In this document: in pieces, positions 1 to 5,192 of the stretch | Position numbering within the stretch: position 1 is the first letter of the stretch | How the letters are laid out: each line of letters starts with the position of its first letter | NCBI GenBank assembly: GCA_051004815.1 | Contig: JBPCJY010000089.1 | Coordinates: forward strand, 1 to 9,120 | DNA from: JBBQXY01 sp051004815 | GTDB taxonomy: Bacteria; Chloroflexota; Ktedonobacteria; Ktedonobacterales; Ktedonobacteraceae | Direction of reading: 5' to 3' | DNA length: 9,120 nucleotides | The notes under the pieces: generated by a model | Told to the model about the DNA's origin: nothing | Seen by the model: only the letters and a program-made list of their open reading frames with translations | Database searches by the model: none | Program-made: the position numbers and the translations under genes

Positions 1-248
1 TGACTGACATCGCGTCTGTGTTGCGCCTGCTCTTTTCGCGGATCGGTAAACCCTACGTGGGCTCTGCAAATGCGTTTTCCTTCAACGATCCCCAGGGCAT
101 GTGTCTGGAGTGTAATGGGCTTGGCCGTGCCGACTGGATCATTGACATGGGTCCAGAAGGCGGCAATAAAGGTGGCACGGTGATCTTCGAAGGTACACCA
201 CGCGAACTGCTCGGCGCAAAGCACTCGCTGACGAGTAAGTACCTGTGA
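1..248 (+). pseudogene. UvrA-like excinuclease/ABC ATPase remnant, internally deleted, cut by window edge
   Basis: The frame is open from the first bases (in frame from base 3) to TGA at 246-248, so the gene enters from outside and the GTG at 18 is probably not its start. The first part (LRLLFSRIGKPYVG, then AFSFNDPQGMCLECNGLG) matches the UvrA region leading into the first zinc-binding element, with the CxxC at bases 102-113. Directly after it, from about base 129, comes the extreme UvrA C-terminus (DWIIDMGPEGG...GGTVIFEGTP...SLTSKYL). In intact UvrA several hundred residues lie between these segments, including ABC signature and Walker B motifs and the second ATPase half. Without them the product cannot be a working DNA-damage sensor. 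Closeness of the zinc-finger lead-in to the RIGKP motif suggests the shorter UvrA-like class. The in-frame join could be a real deletion or a chimeric join. Confidence 0.8.
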
Positions 249-278
249 TTCCCGCTGGAATGTGCTAACTCTAGATAG

Positions 279-293
279 CAGCTATTATAGCTG
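279..293. repeat. Short hairpin downstream of the uvrA remnant
   Basis: The 6-bp stem CAGCTA/TAGCTG has a TTA loop and starts 31 bases after the remnant's stop codon. It could be a weak transcript-end or mRNA-stability hairpin. The stem is short and not GC-rich, and no T-tract follows, so it is recorded only as an inverted repeat. Confidence 0.35.
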
Positions 294-423
294 AGCTAAA
301 TTCGCTCAACTGCCGCTATGAACGAAGCTTCGGCAAAGGTCTCAGCTTTAAAGGCTCATCCTCCCTACATTGTTTACTCCTCTGAGGAACAGTTACGCTG
401 TATGATACTATGCTAGAAAATTA

Positions 424-438
424 TGGTCAAACTGACCA
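424..438. promoter_or_regulatory. Operator-like inverted repeat upstream of the kinase operon
   Basis: The two half-sites TGGTCA and TGACCA are perfect inverted repeats separated by AAC, about 85 bases before the kinase start. The size and symmetry suit a dimeric transcription factor. No regulator gene is present in the window to pair with it, so function is inferred from symmetry and position only. Confidence 0.3.
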
Positions 439-473
439 ATGACGCAAGCGCAACAGAGATGTATGCTCAAGAC

Positions 474-504
474 CTGACTTGCAGCTCGGCTCGTGTAGTA
501 TAGT
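474..504 (+). promoter_or_regulatory. Weak sigma-70-like promoter candidate for the kinase operon
   Basis: CTGACT (474-479) could serve as a -35 element. TAGTAT (496-501, 16-base spacer) or TATAGT (499-504, 19-base spacer) could serve as the -10. Each is an imperfect match. Transcription would start around 508-512, leaving a very short leader that would cut close to or into the ribosome binding site, which weakens the call. Confidence 0.22.
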
Positions 505-511
505 TACAGAT

Positions 512-516
512 AGGAG
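512..516 (+). promoter_or_regulatory. Ribosome binding site of the kinase
   Basis: AGGAG lies 5 bases before the ATG at 522 and supports that start. No other well-placed start with a Shine-Dalgarno site is visible nearby. Confidence 0.7.
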
Positions 517-521
517 CAGCG

Positions 522-1424
522 ATGGATGAACGCATTTGGCACATTCTAGCGCAAATTCCTGGGTGGGGCGATAGCGACCTCGTTGTGGCTCCGCTGCTTG
601 GTGGCATTACCAACCAGAACTATCGCGTGGACAATGGCAAAGAAACCTTTGTCTTGCGTGTTGGGGGACAGGGTACGCACCTGTTGGGTATCGACCGTGG
701 TCGCGAACATGCTTGCACCGCTATCGCCGCACAGCTCGGCATTGGTGCTGAGGTCATCCACTTTCTCGCCTCTGAAGATGTGCTTGTTACCCGCTTCATT
801 GTTGGCAAGGGCATTACGCCCGAAACCGCGGCACAACCAGAGACGCTCAAGCGTATCGTGGACGTGCTCAAACGCTATCATGCAGGCCCAGCCTTCCCTG
901 GCCGCTTCTCCCCTTTTGAGACAGTGTATAACTACCACACGCTGGCCCTGGAACACGACGTGGATTTTCCCGCTACAATACCGCAGGTATTCGCGTTGAT
1001 GGAACAGATCAAGGCGGCACTGGGGCCGCTCCAACAGCCAAAACCATGTCACAACGACCTGCTCGCCAGCAACTTTCTGGATGACGGTCAGAACATCTGG
1101 CTGCTGGATTGGGAGTATGCTGGTATGGGTGATATCTTCTTTGATCTGGGCAACTTTGCCGTGAACCAGGCACTCTCCTACCAGCAGTGCGAACTGCTGC
1201 TCGCCTATTATTTTGGCGCAGTGCGCCCCTCTGACCTCGCGCATTTGCACCTGATGCGGCTCGGTTCAGACTTGCGTGAGTCGTTCTGGGGCTTCTTGCA
1301 GATCGGTATCTCCGAACTTGATTTCGACTATCGCGAGTACGCCCAGCACCATCTCAATCGCTTCCTGGAAAACGTTGCCACGCCACAATACTCGCAATGG
1401 TTACATGCTGTACACAGCGCCTGA
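522..1424 (+). CDS. Choline/ethanolamine kinase-like phosphotransferase (APH fold)
   Basis: This 300-residue protein has the landmarks of the choline kinase branch of the APH/protein-kinase-like fold. GGITNQNYRV (27-36) is the nucleotide-loop motif, resembling the GG(L/I)TN.NY of LicA and choline kinases. FVLRVGG (43-49) is the following strand, with Arg46 where protein kinases have the ATP-binding lysine. HNDLLASN (177-184) is the catalytic loop, with Asp179 as likely base and Asn184 as a metal ligand. LLDWEYAG (194-201) supplies the metal-binding Asp196, and FDLGNF (207-212) follows. The length is normal for the family and all key residues are present, so it should be an active cytosolic kinase. 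Family members phosphorylate choline, ethanolamine, other small alcohols or aminoglycosides, and the substrate here is not determined. The 62-base gap to the flavoenzyme suggests co-transcription and a link to methylated-amine metabolism. General class is secure; choline as substrate is an inference. Confidence 0.85.
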   Translation: MDERIWHILAQIPGWGDSDLVVAPLLGGITNQNYRVDNGKETFVLRVGGQGTHLLGIDRGREHACTAIAAQLGIGAEVIHFLASEDVLVTRFIVGKGITPETAAQPETLKRIVDVLKRYHAGPAFPGRFSPFETVYNYHTLALEHDVDFPATIPQVFALMEQIKAALGPLQQPKPCHNDLLASNFLDDGQNIWLLDWEYAGMGDIFFDLGNFAVNQALSYQQCELLLAYYFGAVRPSDLAHLHLMRLGSDLRESFWGFLQIGISELDFDYREYAQHHLNRFLENVATPQYSQWLHAVHSA

Positions 1425-1473
1425 CCCATTTCTAAGAAATTACATACACGTTCCTTTTCCATTTTGATGCAAT

Positions 1474-1480
1474 AAGGAGA
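1474..1480 (+). promoter_or_regulatory. Strong ribosome binding site of the flavoenzyme
   Basis: AAGGAGA ends 6 bases before the ATG at 1487 and is close to the ideal anti-16S match. It fixes the start. The gap after the kinase shows no clear terminator or promoter, consistent with an operon. Confidence 0.8.
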
Positions 1481-1486
1481 TCTTTC

Positions 1487-3928
1487 ATGCAAGATTCAGC
1501 CCAGGTCGTTATCATCGGCAGCGGTATCGCTGGCTCCAGCATCGCCTATCATTTGACGAAGTTGGGTTGGCGTAACATTGTTGTGCTGGAGCAAGGGCCG
1601 CTCATCAGCGGCACGACATCACACGCTCCTGGTCTGGTGGGACAACTGCGCTCATCGGTCAGCCTGACCAGGATGCTGATGTATAGCGTCGAACTGTACA
1701 AACAGTTGCAGGTCGATGGTCAAGCGGGCTATGCCGAGGTGGGAAGTTTGCGCCTGGCCTCGTCGAAAGAGCGCATGGCAGAACTGCGGCGACAGGCAGG
1801 TTTCGCTAAAGGCGTTGGACTGGCCGTCGAACTGATCAGTGCCAACGAGGCACAACGCCTGTTCCCTTTGATGAGCCTGGACGGCGTTGAAGGGGCGTTA
1901 TATCTGCCGACAGACGGTTCCGCACGCGCCCCCATCCTGGCCGAGGCCATGGCGAACGCGGCCCAGGAGCGAGGCACAAGCTTCTATCCGCACACTCGCG
2001 TCACCGGCATTGCTATCCAGCACGGCCACGTACAGGCGGTAGACACGACGCAGGGACGTATTCAAACGGAGATCGTGGTGGTCGCAACGGGTGTCTGGTC
2101 TCCGCTCATCGGGCGCATGGCCGGTATCTCCATCCCACTTATTCCGATGCAGCATCAATATGCCATGACCGCCCCTCTATCCGCATTGGCAGGTGATATG
2201 AGCGTACCCAATCTACGCGACCCCGACAAGCTGGTCTACTTCCGTCAGGATGGGGCATCTCTGGTGCTAGGAGGGTACGAGCGCAGCCCCGCCGCCTTCA
2301 ACGTGGATGCCATTGCTGCTAATGACAATCCGACCGTGCAGCGTTTCGACCCACCACGCTTTGCTAGCTTAATGGAAGGTTGTATTGAGCGTGTTCCCAT
2401 GCTCAAAAACGTTGCGCTGGTCAAGGAGGTCAACGGTTTGGAGTCGTTTACACCGGATGGTGAGTTTATCTTGGGGGAAGCACCAGGTGTGCGCGGTTTC
2501 TGGGCGGCCTGTGGCTTCTGTGCGCACGGCGTCTCCGGTTCCGGTGGTGTTGGCAAGATGATCGCGGAGTGGATCGTCGAGGGCGAACCGAGCCTTGATC
2601 TCTGGCACATGGATATACGCCGCTTCGGGGCGTATGCCGCCAGCCGCCGCTATATCTCGACGCGCACCCACGAGATTTACAGCACTTACTACGACATCAG
2701 CTATCCCGCCCAGGAACGCAGTAGTGCGCGTAAACTGCGCCTCAGCCCCGTCTACAACCGCCTGGAAGAACTGGGAACGGTCTTTGGCGAGAAAGCGGGT
2801 TGGGAACGTCCCAACTGGTTCACTGCCAATGAACACCTGGCAGAGGGGCAAGATTGGCCGCGACCCGATGGCTGGGCCGGTCGCTACTGGTCGCCCGCCA
2901 TTGGGGCCGAGCATCAGGCCACCCGTGAGCGCGTCGCTATGTTCGACGAGACCTCGTTTAGCAAAATCGAGGTGTTGGGGCCGGGTGCGGTAACGTTTCT
3001 ACAGCGCATCACCGACAACCAGATGGATCAGCCCAACGGCACCATCACCTACACTCAGATGTTGAACACGCACGGCGGCATCGAGTGCGATCTGACTGTC
3101 ACGCGCCTGGCAAGCGACCGTTTCCAGATTGTCACTGGCACCGCCTTTGGCGTCCATGATCTCTCCTGGATGCGTAGCCAGTTGTCCTTGCTACCCAATG
3201 ATGGCGCGGTCTATATCAATGATGTGACTTCCAGTCGCTGTTGCATCGGCGTCTGGGGGCCACGAGCACGCGCATTGATGCAGCACGTCAGCGAAAACGA
3301 TTTTTCCAATGCGGCCTTCCCCTATTTGACAGCGCAACAGGTAACTATCGGCGATATTCCCGCCCTGGCCTTGCGCGTGACTTACGTGGGTGAACTCGGC
3401 TGGGAAATCTACGCCCCGATGGAGTATGGCCTCAAGCTCTGGAACACGCTCTGGCAGGCTGGACAGGCTTTTGGCGTCGTCGCGGCTGGCTATTACGCTA
3501 TTGAATCGCTGCGCCTGGAAAAAGGGTATCGCTATTGGAGTAGCGATATTCACTCCGAATACAACCCCTACGAGGCGGGGCTTGGTTTCGCGGTCAAGCT
3601 CAAAAAGGGTGATTTCAGCGGGCGCACGGCATTGGAGCGCGTCAAAGCCGAGGGCGTAAGCCGCAAACTCTGCTGTTTAACGCTGGACAATCCAAGCGCG
3701 GTAGCCCTCGGTGGTGAGCCGATCCTCGACGGTGAGCGTGTCGTGGGGCGAGTCACCAGTGGGGGTTATGGCTACACGGTGCGCCAAAGCATCAGCTACG
3801 GCTATCTGCCCATAGAATATGCCGCCCCAGGCACCATCGTAGAGGTGCAATTATTCGGTACACGCTATCGCGCAACGGTCATGAAGGAGCCGCTATACGA
3901 CCCCAAGAATGAGAAGATCAAGGCTTGA
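1487..3928 (+). CDS. FAD-dependent dimethylglycine/sarcosine dehydrogenase-family protein with GcvT domain
   Basis: This 813-residue protein has the full family architecture. An N-terminal FAD amine oxidase (DAO) domain spans about 5-365, with the dinucleotide motif GSGIAG (11-16) and Glu35 ending the second strand. SGTTSHAPGL (41-50) places His46 where relatives attach FAD covalently. HQY (223-225) and LVYFRQ (249-254) appear to supply His223 and Tyr251, matching the active-site His/Tyr of Arthrobacter dimethylglycine oxidase as I recall it. A linker domain (about 370-445) ends in VFGEKAGWERPNWF. The GcvT-like aminomethyltransferase part (about 473-800) includes MLNTHGGIECDLTV (525-538, Asp535 at the folate-site aspartate), YVGELGWEIY (633-642) and a C-terminal barrel. 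The family demethylates dimethylglycine, sarcosine or methylaminobutyrate and passes the one-carbon unit to tetrahydrofolate. No signal peptide is seen, so it is cytosolic. Dehydrogenase versus oxidase, and the exact substrate, cannot be told. Length is typical and the gene intact. Confidence 0.92.
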   Translation: MQDSAQVVIIGSGIAGSSIAYHLTKLGWRNIVVLEQGPLISGTTSHAPGLVGQLRSSVSLTRMLMYSVELYKQLQVDGQAGYAEVGSLRLASSKERMAELRRQAGFAKGVGLAVELISANEAQRLFPLMSLDGVEGALYLPTDGSARAPILAEAMANAAQERGTSFYPHTRVTGIAIQHGHVQAVDTTQGRIQTEIVVVATGVWSPLIGRMAGISIPLIPMQHQYAMTAPLSALAGDMSVPNLRDPDKLVYFRQDGASLVLGGYERSPAAFNVDAIAANDNPTVQRFDPPRFASLMEGCIERVPMLKNVALVKEVNGLESFTPDGEFILGEAPGVRGFWAACGFCAHGVSGSGGVGKMIAEWIVEGEPSLDLWHMDIRRFGAYAASRRYISTRTHEIYSTYYDISYPAQERSSARKLRLSPVYNRLEELGTVFGEKAGWERPNWFTANEHLAEGQDWPRPDGWAGRYWSPAIGAEHQATRERVAMFDETSFSKIEVLGPGAVTFLQRITDNQMDQPNGTITYTQMLNTHGGIECDLTVTRLASDRFQIVTGTAFGVHDLSWMRSQLSLLPNDGAVYINDVTSSRCCIGVWGPRARALMQHVSENDFSNAAFPYLTAQQVTIGDIPALALRVTYVGELGWEIYAPMEYGLKLWNTLWQAGQAFGVVAAGYYAIESLRLEKGYRYWSSDIHSEYNPYEAGLGFAVKLKKGDFSGRTALERVKAEGVSRKLCCLTLDNPSAVALGGEPILDGERVVGRVTSGGYGYTVRQSISYGYLPIEYAAPGTIVEVQLFGTRYRATVMKEPLYDPKNEKIKA

Positions 3929-3949
3929 TCTCGTCTCTTGTTAGCACCA

Positions 3950-4453
3950 TCACAAGTTCTGAATGTTATTGAGGATGTCATCTAGCCGCTTATGGCTTTC
4001 TGAATGGGTTTTCAAAACCAGGCTGCCCATGGTGCTAAAAAAAGTGCCAATAATAGTCAGCGTTCCGCCAATAGACGGAAAGAAAAGAAGGAGGATAACG
4101 CCAACTACCAAGGTAATCAGACAAATAATGAGAAAAAACTGTACAAGGAGAAAGGTTTCCTTTGTTTGCCGATGACTTTCTTTAGCAATAGTCAAGAGAA
4201 TAGACTTGCGGGCCTGCTGCGGCACAGCATGCATTGTCTCGCGCAGAATTTGCTCTTGCTGCGGGCGAAGCCTCTGTACCTGTGAACTAGAGGTGATCAA
4301 AAGAGGGTGCTTTGTCTGCGGTTGCTGCATGTCTAGCAACGACTTCTTTTGTTCAGGCGTTAAATATTTGCCCCACGCCTCTACCAACTGTGGTATGATC
4401 TGCGGTGAAGCTTGTACTAGCGCGACAGCAAGATCAAATATGTTTGCAATCAT
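3950..4453 (-). CDS. Small two-helix membrane protein, unknown function
   Basis: I do not recognise this 167-residue protein with certainty. The start is the ATG at 4453-4451, placed 8 bases after AAGGAG. An in-frame ATG two codons earlier is only 2 bases from that site. The N-terminal half (1-95) is polar and probably helical, with LVEAWGKYLTPEQKKSLL at 23-40. It is followed by a Gln-rich stretch (RPQQEQIL) and a basic/polar approach to the membrane. Two hydrophobic segments, about 101-125 and 127-148, form a hairpin with a short PSIGG turn, and a charged tail ends in RLDDILNNIQNL. The layout recalls the two-helix membrane domain associated with bacterial TRADD-N proteins, but I regard that as weak. 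The gene converges on the flavoenzyme, with 21 bases between the stops, and looks AT-richer. The frame stays open past the start to the repeat axis; that extension is not trusted. Confidence 0.65.
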   Translation of the reverse strand: MIANIFDLAVALVQASPQIIPQLVEAWGKYLTPEQKKSLLDMQQPQTKHPLLITSSSQVQRLRPQQEQILRETMHAVPQQARKSILLTIAKESHRQTKETFLLVQFFLIICLITLVVGVILLLFFPSIGGTLTIIGTFFSTMGSLVLKTHSESHKRLDDILNNIQNL

Positions 4454-4461
4454 AGCCATAT

Positions 4462-4467
4462 CTCCTT
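4462..4467 (-). promoter_or_regulatory. Ribosome binding site of the left membrane-protein gene
   Basis: AAGGAG on the minus strand lies 8 bases before the ATG at 4453. It decides the start of the gene against the longer frame that begins on the repeat axis. Confidence 0.7.
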
Positions 4468-4474
4468 GAGAAGA

Positions 4475-4503
4475 TATATAAGAGAAGCTCATGCTGCCCA
4501 CAA
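4475..4503 (-). promoter_or_regulatory. Promoter candidate of the left membrane-protein gene
   Basis: On the minus strand, TTGTGG and TATATA are 17 bases apart, an ideal spacing with half-matching -35 and fair -10 elements. The implied leader is only about 15 bases and begins just before the Shine-Dalgarno site. Confidence 0.35.
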
Positions 4504-4617
4504 GTTTACCATAAGCGGCGCAATAAGAGAATAAGCGGGCACACAAAAGGGCAGCGTTCATGAACGCTGCCCTTTTGTGTGCCCGCTTATTCTCTTATTG
4601 CGCCGCTTATGGTAAAC

Positions 4618-4646
4618 TTGTGGGCAGCATGAGCTTCTCTTATATA
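4618..4646 (+). promoter_or_regulatory. Promoter candidate of the right membrane-protein gene (mirror copy)
   Basis: TTGTGG (4618-4623) and TATATA (4641-4646) have a 17-base spacer. This is the mirror of the element at 4475-4503, so it is not independent evidence. Confidence 0.35.
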
Positions 4647-4653
4647 TCTTCTC

Positions 4654-4659
4654 AAGGAG
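4654..4659 (+). promoter_or_regulatory. Ribosome binding site of the right membrane-protein gene
   Basis: AAGGAG lies 8 bases before the ATG at 4668 and supports that start over ATG 4662 (only 2 bases away) and ATG 4629 (no Shine-Dalgarno site seen). Confidence 0.7.
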
Positions 4660-4667
4660 ATATGGCT

Positions 4668-5171
4668 ATGATTGCAAACATATTTGATCTTGCTGTCGCG
4701 CTAGTACAAGCTTCACCGCAGATCATACCACAGTTGGTAGAGGCGTGGGGCAAATATTTAACGCCTGAACAAAAGAAGTCGTTGCTAGACATGCAGCAAC
4801 CGCAGACAAAGCACCCTCTTTTGATCACCTCTAGTTCACAGGTACAGAGGCTTCGCCCGCAGCAAGAGCAAATTCTGCGCGAGACAATGCATGCTGTGCC
4901 GCAGCAGGCCCGCAAGTCTATTCTCTTGACTATTGCTAAAGAAAGTCATCGGCAAACAAAGGAAACCTTTCTCCTTGTACAGTTTTTTCTCATTATTTGT
5001 CTGATTACCTTGGTAGTTGGCGTTATCCTCCTTCTTTTCTTTCCGTCTATTGGCGGAACGCTGACTATTATTGGCACTTTTTTTAGCACCATGGGCAGCC
5101 TGGTTTTGAAAACCCATTCAGAAAGCCATAAGCGGCTAGATGACATCCTCAATAACATTCAGAACTTGTGA
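4668..5171 (+). CDS. Small two-helix membrane protein, unknown function (mirror copy)
   Basis: This is identical to the minus-strand gene at 3950-4453. It encodes 167 residues: a polar, Gln-rich N-terminal half, two adjacent hydrophobic helices (about 101-125 and 127-148) and a short charged tail, suggesting a membrane-anchored protein with most of its mass on one side. The frame continues upstream for 36 codons to an ATG at 4560-4562 that spans the axis. I excluded that extension because its start codon is made by the junction and has no Shine-Dalgarno site. It converges on the minus-strand flavoenzyme. Function is unassigned. Confidence 0.62.
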   Translation: MIANIFDLAVALVQASPQIIPQLVEAWGKYLTPEQKKSLLDMQQPQTKHPLLITSSSQVQRLRPQQEQILRETMHAVPQQARKSILLTIAKESHRQTKETFLLVQFFLIICLITLVVGVILLLFFPSIGGTLTIIGTFFSTMGSLVLKTHSESHKRLDDILNNIQNL

Positions 5172-5192
5172 TGGTGCTAACAAGAGACGAGA

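Larger units (their letters stand above)
249..521. other. Intergenic region between the uvrA remnant and the kinase
   Basis: I see no credible gene in these 273 bases. They hold several short inverted repeats: CAGCTA-TTA-TAGCTG (279-293), an overlapping TGAGC/GCTCA pair (292-296 with 304-308), the palindrome CGAAGCTTCG (323-332) and TGGTCA-AAC-TGACCA (424-438). A weak promoter candidate lies near the kinase. None of the hairpins is followed by a clear T-run, so no intrinsic terminator is called. No riboswitch fold was recognised by eye. Confidence 0.6.
1..4560 (+). repeat. Left arm of a perfect 2 x 4560-bp inverted repeat
   Basis: The first bases (TGACTGACATCGCG) are the reverse complement of the last (CGCGATGTCAGTCA). 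The same holds at the axis (GCAGCGTTCA | TGAACGCTGC), and every open reading frame has a same-length, same-sequence partner at 9121-x on the opposite strand. No spacer separates the arms. This arm carries a UvrA-like remnant, a kinase, a flavoenzyme and a small membrane-protein gene. Identity this complete, centred exactly in the window, suggests one locus represented twice. Confidence 0.98.
4454..4667. other. Central region between divergent copies, containing the repeat axis
   Basis: These 214 bases are the two mirrored upstream regions of the membrane-protein gene joined head to head. The axis is GCAGCGTTCA | TGAACGCTGC, with no spacer. Each half also holds a 7-base pair GCTGCCC/GGGCAGC (4566-4572 with 4622-4628 on the right) that could form a long-loop stem. 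Only 107 bases of the natural upstream sequence are known. The ATG formed across the axis on each strand exists only because of the junction. Confidence 0.75.

Noticed and set aside
18..248. A stand-alone 76-residue protein starting at the GTG at 18
   Set aside because: The frame is open to the window edge and the upstream residues (TDIAS) continue the UvrA-like match, so this is the end of a longer gene.
249..521. Glycine or other riboswitch ahead of the amine operon
   Set aside because: No recognisable aptamer core was seen. The visible hairpins are short and unrelated to known riboswitch consensus features.
546..1250. A 234-codon open frame antisense to the kinase (mirror at 7871-8575)
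   Set aside because: It lies wholly opposite a gene with clear kinase motifs, shows no recognisable domain, and is best explained as a shadow of the kinase's codon pattern.
2369..2914. A 181-codon antisense frame and other long frames within the flavoenzyme (mirror at 6207-6752)
   Set aside because: They overlap a full-length, well-conserved enzyme gene, lack visible domains or ribosome binding sites, and have low-complexity compositions typical of shadow frames.
3937..3956. CTTGT...ACAAG hairpin between the convergent genes as a bidirectional terminator (mirror at 5165-5184)
   Set aside because: The stem is only 5 bp with a 10-base loop, overlaps the membrane gene's stop codon, and has no T-tract.
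3950..4561. The 203-codon form of the membrane protein starting on the axis (mirror at 4560-5171)
   Set aside because: Its ATG spans the junction between the arms and has no Shine-Dalgarno site. The internal ATG with AAGGAG 8 bases upstream is preferred.
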